From NCBI GenBank assembly GCA_900317345.1, contig ONGK01000003.1, forward strand, positions 1 to 52,648: 52,648 nt of DNA, read 5' to 3'. Of the stretch, positions 9,601 to 16,100 are shown piece by piece. Each line of letters starts with the position of its first letter. The stretch's first letter is position 1. The stretch comes from an uncultured Bacteroidales bacterium. GTDB lineage: Bacteria; Bacteroidota; Bacteroidia; Bacteroidales; Paludibacteraceae. The notes beneath the pieces are model-generated. The model was not told the DNA's origin, searched no databases, and saw only the letters and a list, made by a program, of their open reading frames with translations. The position numbers were made by a program, and so were the translations under genes.

Positions 9601-11806
9601 TGATCGTCAGAGGACAGATGCCTATGTGCTGCCTACTTGCTGGAGCGAGGGTCATGACTCTATTGATTATGTATCCAGCATCTTCTCGAATGGGTATTCC
9701 AGTAGTTATGACTATTATTATACATTTGCACAGTCGGGCTACTATGCACTTGGCATGTTGTCCAACGATAGAAATGCTACGCGTGCTGTATTGCCGATGC
9801 TGGTATCCGATATGGCTTTGAAACTCTCGTTTGATGCAAGAGCAATGTATGAATACGAATACGATGACTACTACTATTCTGAAGAAGGTGTGGCCAACTT
9901 CGCTTCGTCTTCGTATGCTCACGCAGTCAAAGTAGGTTTGATGTCGGATCCTGCGGACAAGGGAACCTTCGAACTGCTTGATGAAGTGGTTCTGACTGAG
10001 TATGAATCTGTGAGCGATGTTACCAGTGATCCGAATGGCAAAAAATATTGGGAATCGTTCACCGTTGATATCCCGGATGCAGCGGGCAAGTATATCGTCC
10101 TGATGAGCGATTTTGCAAGGGAGAACATTATCTTCATTGATAACATCGTTGTGGAGGAATATAATGCTTCTTGTCCGTCTTTGGATTCCATCAGTGTAAG
10201 CGGCGTTTCACTCTCTGGTGCGACCATTAATTTCGCACTGGCGGATAGTGTGACCGGTGATGTACGTATCGTAGTTAGCAAACAGCCGTCTATTGACGAA
10301 GCAACTGCTGTGCTCGTTGATACGGTAAGCGGAGATAACACTTATGTGATTAACAATGGTCTGGAGGCAAGTACTACATACTATGTATTTGCTCAACTGC
10401 TATGTGATAACGATCAGGTTTCGTCTGCAATCAACACGAGCTTTACTACGGCTTATGGTATTCGCTATGAACCAATATTCACATCCACAATCCTGCCTTC
10501 CGACTGGATTCGTGCAAAGGGTTCGATGGATGGCGTGATAGCAGGTATGACTAAACTGAGCATTGGCTCATCATCGTCATGGTATGTGGTAGCTGGAGAC
10601 ACGGTTATTGACAAATATCACTTCCGTGGAGATGTATATGGCTCGTCGTTCAATGATTGGGTTATAACTCCGGCTATTGACCTTACTCCGAATGTGGGCG
10701 ATGGTATCTTGCTGACCCTTGATGCAGGTCTTACGCCGTATAGTTCGTCTTATGTAGACGTACGCAATGATGGTACGGACGATCGTTTCGCAGTGCTTGT
10801 TACAGCTGATGACGGCCAGACATGGACGAAGATTGCAGAATGGAACAATGCCGGCACAGGTGAATTCATTTACAATGATATTCCTGAGCATGGTACTTCC
10901 TATCAGCTCAATCTCACCAACTTTGCCGGTCAAGTAGTCAGAGTTGCATTCTATGCAGAATCGACGGTATCGAATGCAGACAACTACCTGCACTTTGGTA
11001 ATATTGTGATAGATAAGTGTGCTGCTGTAAATTATCAGGCTGCTATCTGTGATGGTGATGATTACGATGGCTCGCAAGACAATAATCCATTCTATATCCC
11101 TGCTGATATGTATAAGATTGGTACGAATGTCTTCAGTGATTATCGTCCTTCTACCGGTGCAGGCGATGCAGACTCGATGCTTGTGCTCACGCTCATCGTT
11201 CACGAATACTTCTCTACCGATCTGTATGTGACGCTCTGTGAGGGCGCTCACTATGGTCCGGACGAGAATGGATTTGATTTCGATGCCGAAGTTGGCATGG
11301 CAGACAAACGTGTACGTTATACGTCATCATTGGGCTGCGATAGTCTTGTAACCCTCCATATTACCGTTATCCCGAAGATTACGGTTCATATCGAGGATTC
11401 TGTCGCAAGAGGAGAAGCGTATGTATGGAATGGCGCCGAGTACTACGTAGCAGGTACATATGAGTACACTACCACTTCAGAGGTAACGGGTTGCGATAGT
11501 ACTACGGTTCTCCACCTCTCTGTTTACCAGAAGGAAGAGGCTATCCCGAGTGTACAGGCGCAATCGCTGCTTATCGCTCCGAACCCCGTTAAGGCTGGCG
11601 AGCCGATTCAAGTGCTCACATCCTTCACGGCTGACGAACTGGCGAATGCACATATCGAGATTGTCTCGGCTACGGGTGCGCTCGTTTACGTACAGCATGG
11701 TGCGGATGAGCCATTCATCCTGCCGGGTCTCCCGATCAGCGGTGTATATGTCGTTCGTATACGGATTGACGACGCAATCTATATCTCTTCGCTGCTGGTT
11801 AAATAA
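617..11806 (+). CDS. Giant modular secreted adhesin-like protein (3729 aa) with alternating jelly-roll and Fn3 modules and a T9SS tail
   Basis: The protein starts with a Sec signal peptide (MKHRLLSLLFACCIAAAGFS). It then alternates about 13 modules of ~150-200 residues that begin with patterns such as PWxExFE...P.CW and end near a DDI/DDV strand, with 12 Fn3-like modules of ~90-100 residues carrying a Y.YVR..C motif. The first kind resembles the 'cleaved adhesin' / choice-of-anchor J / MAM-like jelly roll of Bacteroidota surface proteins, such as the haemagglutinin modules of Porphyromonas. Approximate starts of the jelly-roll modules in base coordinates are 680, 1460, 2270, 3040, 3865, 4705, 5485, 6285, 7140, 7905, 8760, 9555 and 10460. 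A region with two GCDS-type repeats (11021-11530) precedes a type A-like T9SS domain (about residues 3648-3729, ending in LLVK). A surface adhesin or matrix-binding role is inferred; no catalytic motif is visible. Cysteines recur at module borders and may form disulfides. Confidence 0.85.
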   Translation: MKHRLLSLLFACCIAAAGFSAVPYSLNESFESGIPSSWSQEVLSAEQELWAIDAESTYPTGAYDGEHRVALRNSTDAEKHYITRLITPVLDLSAVYSPQLSFAYAQQARTGMHDTLVVYYRLTSASDWVELCRYNDATTGWTPVTIGLVATQGQATSFQLAFEARENMGRGVVLDNVRIYPESRCTDAEITGVIPGSTSATIIWQGDLVRSYELIIDTVAISDLDTYDTSKAVDYQPSISGLESVVNGLTSATHYYAYLRSDCDDNESGHTAWVSAEFTTSIGYPYAPELTSAKLNSDWERKTGAVDLTVDGSTLSSGTGWSYTANATVTGKAHYYGCPSYVSSVGYSPSWLISPEIDMTEADVNAGLSFLLALTSGSTSTTASSYRLQSSLWVMVSDDQGATWTLLDSIAGADMSNTPTRFSLSLTNYVGAPLKVAFVAKAPSSSAYFHLDDVRFADLDPACLGIQNLNVAPAAEEVVLTWTVKGTNNNAIAVISTHANFSDTLEMKHVSSPTATFTGLTPQTTYYVSVRQDCETEDVLKTSFKTSCSVVSTFPWVENFNSLTSGIPDCWDNSEGTTTSSSYKWTYYATGHEGKCLRFNSFSNSNGNTNFLATPSFLLTQDSYLSFYWKNPTGGAGEVLISTDGGATKTSLFSKLTGVSSWTKFDVDLSAYTGQTVIIYFKGTSNYGNGDAYLDLDDVSVIVYPTCRDMGAVTVAAVRENGVTFDFASTGAPQYQLVIAKASITPDSLNVDTNVVYKALIASNYIVLDTAVLEPSTSYYAYIRSYCSADEQGAWSGEIVFKTACLSIDIDNFGVEKFGNADALECWTTGVITTGDNHSYVYAQRATSNLYGAYLKLSRETSTATYDDEPFAVTPKLEFTTGDIRNYQVVFSAGTSNTSATNLARLNVGIVSEPNTLEGIRVLKSIALPYASDSSKLQNYTVSFSSYEGDDYGEFGQYVIFYAAGVTTHDSTNYVVLDNISFEPAASCEQIIETSVDTVTPVGAVLSWENTGALAYQVMLDSVDTQNPDAISEPIKLVEVQTNSVVFDDLNSNTLYFAYVRSICGAGDTAQWSNSFSFQTTQMPVAVPFSDDFEGGNNWIFVNGTTNNWAWGTATNNGGTHALYISNDGGVSNTYDNTAATIVFATKAVELTQTGSYTFKYDWLGKGESNYDYLRVAIVPFTTELTAGTTPGSFGTSTLPGGWIALDGGSKLNGSEVWQTVSQEVRLTAGLYKVVLAWKDDTSTGDNPPAAVDNFSIEVIACPKATGLAVDSVVSDSARLYVNDLDAAGYHFVVASAQIDLDSLSASDAAKIVFNDSILGDTAIHVNGLRPATNYYAYARTICDNNEHGAWSAPVSFASACNAITVADGNPFIENFNGLKSGIPICWDNSRGTTTDDSYKWKYYSAGYEGACLRFNSYSNSDGKTDTLVTPEFFLQEDATLSFYWKNGAGGAAAVLISADGGATFTTLESAMTGKSSWTLYEKDLSEYTGQTVQIYFASTSNWGSGDAYHYLDNVKIAAVPSCLPATGVVIDNTATDSARIRFDKSGDATYDIVVASAELDMYHISAADSAKIAFSADAYADTVLFANGLQPATVYYTYVRVNCGSSSSEWSEAVAFTTDCNMITAFPWSEDFENLPKGTSASKAPLCWNLLNANDGKYPYIYVNTSSSYVHGGSQSLYFQSSDMRDGYIVMPEFDQVNNLQVTFYYKHEDASKSGRLYLGYMTDVDNASTFAPIAELARSASWAFATVGTDVIPDSLVGVARLAIKYGKQSSNYYMGIDDITVKILPQCQDIQSIGVDGITATSAKISFAATSANNYHVLVAAAAINPDSLSTVPDSLIVFNMATLDTNVCNVSSLQPQTTYYVYVRGICGDTNGAWSAAVPFTTACAAVEVPYAMDFEAESSIPQCWNMVLDKGSSAGAYISTSSSYAHSGTHALVWGTSYTSTTQYRSWVVLPEVEDSVNKLELSFYMRMATPYGSSYYQEISDSLIIGVMNGPADTASFVRIDAVMPTSATYEQVKIDFSAYAGNGKYIAILRQPLGEKNSSNGYRYGYSYDYYYCDPAMIDDINLHLLPACREVRDLTVKAQSDSVDFAFTATSAPLYQAVLTAIAINPDTLANVADSLIIANMDTLTSGAGHIGNLVPQTTYYLYVRALCDPASFSEWVETSFTTSCAPLATLPWTEGFEDYEGTTYSSNGEVPNCWIVGGTSSVKPHVIGSGSYYYVHEGTKSLTFYGSGYCYAALPEFAAPINTLQISFWMQTESSTNGKLTLGYISAGDVNMSTFTPIEEYANSYDSMTQRETYLSNVPDSAARLVFCWYYSSQWSCCIDDIEISLLPECQTPSAIGISADAHEADIVWTGNAENYEVAFGAVGFNLPAGADSIYAVADTAFLHIDGLTPSTSYDVYVRAKCDDALFSAWSKVSSFSTACLKPIGTTYDFDDVSSRYVTYSTYEMENCWNAIYTSTSYIPNIVTNNESYSYAYSGESALRLYTYGSSYKAAAVMPLVDADMDTVKIRFMGRAGSAYTSSTSGTVSMSSASSSNACAVKVGTLTDPTDLSTFQLIKECMGVTTSADPANDPEGTEFWRQFDINLMGAAGKYVAFVSDYSLTNYFYIDDVQIMRGDACPAPIAPVVKDIQKDAARVEFTPTNAPVYAVMLKQGNDTIANVLVGSDSARCSFSGLLEATVYSVAVRALCDSNEVSPWSEASFFTTDCDVKSVPWSEGFEALSVGNSSSPAPLCWNLIGANEGNYPYIYVNNSSLYVQSGSKSLYFVSSSSSYGYAVLPAFDSINTLQIKFSYKDESTSSSGRLFFGYLTDAADSTTFIAIAEAPRSTSWQTVVYELNTIPESAASARLAFKYGGASNNYYLGIDDISVKKLSNCLKPVNVDVKDIGTNEATIFFPSTGADAYEVIVAKAAIANLDEMTSADSANIVFSINQLTDTSIVVDDLSANTAYFAYVRGLCGSEASDWSDKLGFRTECGAITAFPYRENFDNSADRQRTDAYVLPTCWSEGHDSIDYVSSIFSNGYSSSYDYYYTFAQSGYYALGMLSNDRNATRAVLPMLVSDMALKLSFDARAMYEYEYDDYYYSEEGVANFASSSYAHAVKVGLMSDPADKGTFELLDEVVLTEYESVSDVTSDPNGKKYWESFTVDIPDAAGKYIVLMSDFARENIIFIDNIVVEEYNASCPSLDSISVSGVSLSGATINFALADSVTGDVRIVVSKQPSIDEATAVLVDTVSGDNTYVINNGLEASTTYYVFAQLLCDNDQVSSAINTSFTTAYGIRYEPIFTSTILPSDWIRAKGSMDGVIAGMTKLSIGSSSSWYVVAGDTVIDKYHFRGDVYGSSFNDWVITPAIDLTPNVGDGILLTLDAGLTPYSSSYVDVRNDGTDDRFAVLVTADDGQTWTKIAEWNNAGTGEFIYNDIPEHGTSYQLNLTNFAGQVVRVAFYAESTVSNADNYLHFGNIVIDKCAAVNYQAAICDGDDYDGSQDNNPFYIPADMYKIGTNVFSDYRPSTGAGDADSMLVLTLIVHEYFSTDLYVTLCEGAHYGPDENGFDFDAEVGMADKRVRYTSSLGCDSLVTLHITVIPKITVHIEDSVARGEAYVWNGAEYYVAGTYEYTTTSEVTGCDSTTVLHLSVYQKEEAIPSVQAQSLLIAPNPVKAGEPIQVLTSFTADELANAHIEIVSATGALVYVQHGADEPFILPGLPISGVYVVRIRIDDAIYISSLLVK
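2270..2736 (+). repeat. Jelly-roll module 3, a close copy of module 6
   Basis: This stretch encodes a module that closely matches the one at about 4705-5180. Both contain WDNS.GTTT, then SYKW.YY, then CLRFNS, then LSFYWKN and a QTV.IYF strand, in the same order and spacing. The likeness is much stronger than to the other modules of the same protein, so it looks like a relatively recent internal duplication or gene conversion. Confidence 0.7.
4705..5180 (+). repeat. Jelly-roll module 6, a close copy of module 3
   Basis: This is the partner of the module at 2270-2736. It shares the WDNS.GTTT, SYKW.YY, CLRFNS.SNS and YWKN segments. The two copies are separated by two other, more diverged jelly-roll modules with their Fn3 linkers. 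Confidence 0.7.
5485..5985 (+). repeat. Jelly-roll module 7, a close copy of module 11
   Basis: The module shares with 8760-9250 the segments APLCWNL, YPYIYVN, a Y.GS.SLYF strand, SGRL(Y/F)(L/F)GY and YY(M/L)GIDDI. The shared segments fall at the same spacing, so these two modules form the second obvious duplicate pair in the giant protein. Confidence 0.7.
8760..9250 (+). repeat. Jelly-roll module 11, a close copy of module 7
   Basis: This is the partner of 5485-5985. It lies between modules 10 and 12, which themselves resemble each other (both carry an AVKVG.(L/M)(T/S)DP segment and an AAGKY(V/I) strand), so the array here runs as B-A-B types. Confidence 0.65.
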
Positions 11807-11836
11807 CCATACAGCATACTTATAGATAGCATACTT

Positions 11837-11876
11837 GAAACGGTGCCAACTCGGCACCGTTTCTTGTGCTTTTTAT
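11837..11876 (+). terminator. Rho-independent terminator after the giant adhesin gene
   Basis: A perfect 11-base-pair stem (GAAACGGTGCC at 11837-11847 with its complement at 11853-11863) encloses a five-base loop. It is followed by a T-rich stretch. It lies 31 bases after the stop of the giant gene and separates it from the next operon. Confidence 0.85.
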
Positions 11877-11924
11877 ACAAAAAGATTGCGAAATACATTT
11901 TTTTGTTGCTTTTTTGCTAAAAAA

Positions 11925-11957
11925 TTTGTTTTTTTCGAGAAAAAGTAGTAATTTTGC
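11925..11957 (+). promoter_or_regulatory. Bacteroidota-type promoter for the 12001 operon
   Basis: A TTTG (-33 box) lies at 11925-11928 and a TAATTTTG (-7 box, TAnnTTTG) at 11950-11957, with a 21-base spacer. This is the vegetative promoter pattern of Bacteroidota. The first gene downstream starts at 12001. Confidence 0.75.
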
Positions 11958-12000
11958 AAACTTTTTGTGATATAAGGTAGAAAGAGTAGGTATTAGGCAT

Positions 12001-15000
12001 ATGAAACGAGCTATATATATTGTAGTATTATTGTCGTTCGTCTGTGCGCTCAGAGCGCAGACCATTACGTCCTATTCTTGTGATTTCGAGGATCCTGCAG
12101 AAGTGGCACTGTGGCAGCGTAATGTCGGGCCGGCAGGTGCCAACTGCAAGAACCAATGGCGTGTCGGAACTGCCGGTAGTTTCGGCATCAATTCTACACA
12201 AGGAATGTATATTTCCGGCGGAGTGATACCTGATACCTTGGAGAATAAATATGAGAAGAATCTTGGCAACCGAATTCCGGGCGAATATGTTACATCGTAT
12301 CGCCAGTTGAATCTTGCCGATGGCCAATATACGCTGGTTTTTGACTGGACTGCTTTGGGTACCTCCGATGATGCGCTTTATGTGGCATGGGTGGCTCCGA
12401 ACGAAGAGGGACGTGGCATTATTTCGTCTACTAGTTCGGCGCAACCACCTTCTTACTGCACGGCGAATAATAGATACAATGGCGAAATTACATGGAATAG
12501 TGTTTCTGCCACCATCAACGTAAGTGGTGGTCAAGGTGGCAAATTGGTATTCGTATGGTTTACCAAATCTGGTGCGACTCCAGCTGCCAATCCTGCCGCA
12601 GCTATAGATAATATATGTATCTACCAGGGTTCTTGTCCGGCGCCAACAGACGTCAAATATGATGCTGATGGTGCGTCTTTAACGTGGATGGGCAGTGCGT
12701 CTTCATATGACGTGATTGTCTATAATCACCATACACATAGTACAGAGATACACGCCGGACTAACGACAAACTCTTGTCCGCTTGGAGCGCTTACGGAAGA
12801 AGGAATGTATAATTTTTATGTTCGTTCGGTATGTGATGCGCAGAAGCATAGCCCGTGGGTGTTTACCAGTAAGTTTGTCTGGATTAAAGGTGCCCGTTGT
12901 ATAGATTTGTTTGATATAGGGCCGTCACGTGACCACGCTGGAGTATGCTATACAGGTACGTTTAATGATTTTATTAAGAATGGAAATCAAGGAACGCTTG
13001 ATATGGATGATTTGGGTCCCCAGGATCCGGCCAGTACGCATACCCTCCATGTGGACGGGAATGAAATAGACCCGAATACTACGGTGAACGGCGGCTTGCG
13101 TGTCGTACCTGACGGTGAAATAGCTTCAATTCGGTTGGGAGCCTATACCCCTTCTGGAAAATCATCTCGGTTGGAGTATAAATATACTGTTCTCCCCGGT
13201 ATGTCAGACTTGTTCGACTTGAAATATGCAGTGGTGATGGAGTCAGGCAACCATGGATCTAGTCTATCTGATCCTGATATGAACCCGACTTTCACGCTCA
13301 ATATTTTGGATGGTCAAGGTCATGAATTAGATGCTTGTACCCAGCGATATTTCGTAGCAGGTTACGGTGATCAGAGCAATTGGCATAATGAACCGCAAGA
13401 CCAGAATATTTATTGGTGTGATTGGTCGACCGTTACCGTTTCGTTACGCCGATATATCGGCCAGACGATTACAATACGTCTCACATCAACGCGATGCTCA
13501 TATGACACACACCCTGCGTATGCCTATTTCTCGTTCAATTGTCGTGGCGGTGATTTGCAAGGAGTCGCCTGCAACGATTTCTCCACGGATCACTTTGAGG
13601 CACCGGAGGGCTTTAACTACAAGTGGTATCGTGCGGATGATCCTACCAAAACAGTGTTAGAAACTGGGCAGGTGTTTAATATCGGTCGCGATGATCCTAC
13701 TGTTTATCTTGTTGACGTGATAGATCGGAATAGCACCGGATGTTCCTACACGCTGGAGGCTAATCCCAATCCGCGGTTCCCGAAAGCTAAAGCCAAGATG
13801 CTGTCTTCCAAGACTGCAAACTGCGAGCAAAAGGTCGATTTTGAGCAGGCATGCAAGGTCGTGCGTATCAACCGTCAAACGATGGATTCGGTGCTTACGA
13901 CAGAAGATGTGGAGCGCATCGTCTGGGATTTCGGAGACGGAAGTCCTGTTTTAGATACCCTGGGCATGATGGTCTCTCATTCCTACCCCGCGGAGGGCGG
14001 TACATATAATGTGACCGTCAAAGCCTCTATGTCCGGTGGCATTTGCGAGGATGTATATACATTCCCTATCACGCTGCCCGATATCACATCGCCGGATACG
14101 CATACGAATATTCATATATGCGCTGAAGGAACCGATTATGCTGACACCACGGTGCTTAAGAATACCCATGGCTGTGAATATAAAGCTATAGAGCATCATT
14201 ACTTCCATTCCGCTTACGATACCACCTATTCCGATCGTATGTGTGAGGGCGGGCGCTATCTCTTCCCGGGCAATGGCAAATATTATACCGTTTCGATAGA
14301 CACAGCCGTGGTTCTGCAATCTCAATATGGTTGCGATAGCACGATTAGGCTCAGTCTGGTTGTGGATCCGAAGTTGGAGGTGACCTATCCTAATTCGCTC
14401 AAAGTATGTATTGAGGATAATGCAATCGTCATACCATACGAGGTGGTGTCCGGTATGCTGGAGGATGTGCATGTCTATTTCTCCGAGCGCGACCAGGAGC
14501 GCGGATTCCAGCCGGTCTACACCTTCTCGGCTGATGAACCAATCCGTATCCCGCTGCCCGATGGCGTGCGGCCGGATAGATATACTGTCACGCTCGACTT
14601 TAGCAGCGAGCGCTGCCAGATGGCGCCTCAGACCCTGCCTGTGATGCTGACCTATCCGTCTTCTATCGTAATGCAGACCGGCGGTTTCATCGCTGTGCAG
14701 AATGCGGATTACAACGGCGGATATGAGTTTACGTCCTTCGTATGGACCAAGGATGGTGAACCGATGGATAACTCCGCCTCCTATGTGCCTGCGTCTGCGG
14801 AGGATAGAGGTTCGGTCTACGTGCTTACGCTCACTCGCCAGGGCGAGGATTACACCGTTGAGAGTTGCCCGATAGTGTATAACCCGTCCGCTCAAGGCAT
14901 CGAGGACGTTTTCGCCGCCGGCGCACGCGTATGGCCTACTTCGGTTCGTAGCGGAGGTGCTCTCTGGCTCGCGCCTGAAGCATGCGCAATATATTCTGTT

Positions 15001-15126
15001 TTAGGAACCAAAGTGGCGACCTATCCGCAATCGGACGCTCTGCGTTCCGTCACGGCACCGTCGCAACCCGGAGTATATGTTGTTGTCTTTGATAATCATC
15101 AATCGTCGTCTATCATTGTTCGCTAA
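12001..15126 (+). CDS. Secreted multidomain protein (1041 aa): jelly-roll, Fn3, PKD-like domain, T9SS tail
   Basis: A signal peptide (MKRAIYIVVLLSFVCALRAQ) is followed by a jelly-roll module of the kind seen in the giant protein (residues ~25-205), one Fn3-like module (~212-290), a region without recognised features (~294-600), a PKD-like domain with the motif VWDFGDGSP (around residue 641), and a segment with a GCDS motif near residue 775. The last ~75 residues form a type A-like T9SS sorting domain with a YSVLGTKV segment, a GVYVVVF strand and a final SIIVR. It is first in a run of five genes that ends in porW. A surface or matrix role is inferred; there is no catalytic motif. The stop lies inside the next gene, which starts at 15077. 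Confidence 0.8.
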   Translation: MKRAIYIVVLLSFVCALRAQTITSYSCDFEDPAEVALWQRNVGPAGANCKNQWRVGTAGSFGINSTQGMYISGGVIPDTLENKYEKNLGNRIPGEYVTSYRQLNLADGQYTLVFDWTALGTSDDALYVAWVAPNEEGRGIISSTSSAQPPSYCTANNRYNGEITWNSVSATINVSGGQGGKLVFVWFTKSGATPAANPAAAIDNICIYQGSCPAPTDVKYDADGASLTWMGSASSYDVIVYNHHTHSTEIHAGLTTNSCPLGALTEEGMYNFYVRSVCDAQKHSPWVFTSKFVWIKGARCIDLFDIGPSRDHAGVCYTGTFNDFIKNGNQGTLDMDDLGPQDPASTHTLHVDGNEIDPNTTVNGGLRVVPDGEIASIRLGAYTPSGKSSRLEYKYTVLPGMSDLFDLKYAVVMESGNHGSSLSDPDMNPTFTLNILDGQGHELDACTQRYFVAGYGDQSNWHNEPQDQNIYWCDWSTVTVSLRRYIGQTITIRLTSTRCSYDTHPAYAYFSFNCRGGDLQGVACNDFSTDHFEAPEGFNYKWYRADDPTKTVLETGQVFNIGRDDPTVYLVDVIDRNSTGCSYTLEANPNPRFPKAKAKMLSSKTANCEQKVDFEQACKVVRINRQTMDSVLTTEDVERIVWDFGDGSPVLDTLGMMVSHSYPAEGGTYNVTVKASMSGGICEDVYTFPITLPDITSPDTHTNIHICAEGTDYADTTVLKNTHGCEYKAIEHHYFHSAYDTTYSDRMCEGGRYLFPGNGKYYTVSIDTAVVLQSQYGCDSTIRLSLVVDPKLEVTYPNSLKVCIEDNAIVIPYEVVSGMLEDVHVYFSERDQERGFQPVYTFSADEPIRIPLPDGVRPDRYTVTLDFSSERCQMAPQTLPVMLTYPSSIVMQTGGFIAVQNADYNGGYEFTSFVWTKDGEPMDNSASYVPASAEDRGSVYVLTLTRQGEDYTVESCPIVYNPSAQGIEDVFAAGARVWPTSVRSGGALWLAPEACAIYSVLGTKVATYPQSDALRSVTAPSQPGVYVVVFDNHQSSSIIVR

Positions 15127-16087
15127 ACGAAACATAGTATCGCTTGTGTTGGTGCTGGCTTGCCTCTCGATACCTGCCGTATCGGGCAAGGCGCAGTCGC
15201 AGTATACCACGAATACCAAGCATTACCTCACCCTCTCTGCTGCTGCGGGGCTGGGCGTAGATTTATCCGGCACCAAACTGATACGCACCGGCGTAGGAAT
15301 GGATGGCCAGGCGGCTTTCTCATACGAAGTGGCCAACCGCGGATTCTTCTTCAGTTTTGGTGTGGGCGCCGATTATCGTTTGTCGGAGAACAAACTGGCG
15401 GGAACGATGGTGCATGCGTTCAATACGGCGGATAGGGATGGCTATCCGATTATCTACCGCTATGTCTATTCCAAGTATCAGGAGATTCAGCATACCATAT
15501 ATGCGTCTGTGCCTATATGGTTCGGCTATACCATCCGTGATAAAGTCTATTTTGCGGTGGGTGCCAAAGCTTCTCTCCCGTTGTGGAACACCTGCAGTGT
15601 AGCGGCTGATATGTACACCGAGGGCGAGTATATCAATCTCATCGAGGCTATATCGCGCAATGTGCCGGATTATGGTTTCTATCCTATGACCCGCTATACC
15701 GGCTCGACCAAGTATACCCCTGCTACCGTCTATGTGTCGCCAATGGTGGAGGTGGGCGGATGCATAGAGCTTACGCCGAAAATCACTTGCCGTATAGGCG
15801 GATTTGTCGAGTATGCGCTGCCTATCGCCAAGGACTACAAGACCAAAGAGATTGTAGATTATTCGCAGTTGGATGGTCAGCCCTATACCCTTTCGCAGGA
15901 TAATCTGAAAGCCAATATCCGTTTTAATTCGATACAGAATGGTTGTGTCAATGCATCGGCTACAGCGGGTGCCGGCGAGAACCTGTTCAAAGGATGGAGC
16001 CAGTACCTCTCATTCGGTGTACGCGCCACCTTCCGCTTTGATGTAACGCAGACGCCGGCTATATGCCGCTGCTATTTAGGGTACTAA
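15077..16087 (+). CDS. Outer-membrane beta-barrel protein candidate (336 aa)
   Basis: The chosen ATG at 15077 overlaps the end of the previous gene by 50 bases in another frame, suggesting translational coupling. No better start exists before the hydrophobic stretch (residues ~20-36), which is followed by SGKAQS and reads as a signal peptide with an unusually long basic N-region. The rest alternates short amphipathic strands rich in Gly and aromatics, and ends in CYLGY with a terminal aromatic residue, as expected for a beta-barrel. The QYTQY-type motif of the PorP/SprF family is absent, so I do not call it PorP even though its place between secreted proteins and an OmpA-family gene is similar. 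Its function is unknown. Confidence 0.65.
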   Translation: MLLSLIIINRRLSLFAKRNIVSLVLVLACLSIPAVSGKAQSQYTTNTKHYLTLSAAAGLGVDLSGTKLIRTGVGMDGQAAFSYEVANRGFFFSFGVGADYRLSENKLAGTMVHAFNTADRDGYPIIYRYVYSKYQEIQHTIYASVPIWFGYTIRDKVYFAVGAKASLPLWNTCSVAADMYTEGEYINLIEAISRNVPDYGFYPMTRYTGSTKYTPATVYVSPMVEVGGCIELTPKITCRIGGFVEYALPIAKDYKTKEIVDYSQLDGQPYTLSQDNLKANIRFNSIQNGCVNASATAGAGENLFKGWSQYLSFGVRATFRFDVTQTPAICRCYLGY

Positions 16088-16100
16088 TACAAAATCGCTT

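Noticed and set aside
617-11806. A CRISPR array or non-coding satellite in the repetitive region
   Set aside because: The repeats are long, diverged, and keep one reading frame with a signal peptide and sorting domain; there are no short direct repeats with unique spacers.
13951-14895. A 314-codon minus-strand open frame inside the 1041-aa protein gene
   Set aside because: The plus frame encodes recognisable PKD and sorting domains there; the minus product shows no domain, signal or plausible context.
15077-16087. PorP/SprF identity for the 336-aa barrel candidate
   Set aside because: Position next to secreted proteins and an OmpA-family gene is suggestive, but the QYTQY and NPAYAG-type motifs of PorP/SprF are missing.
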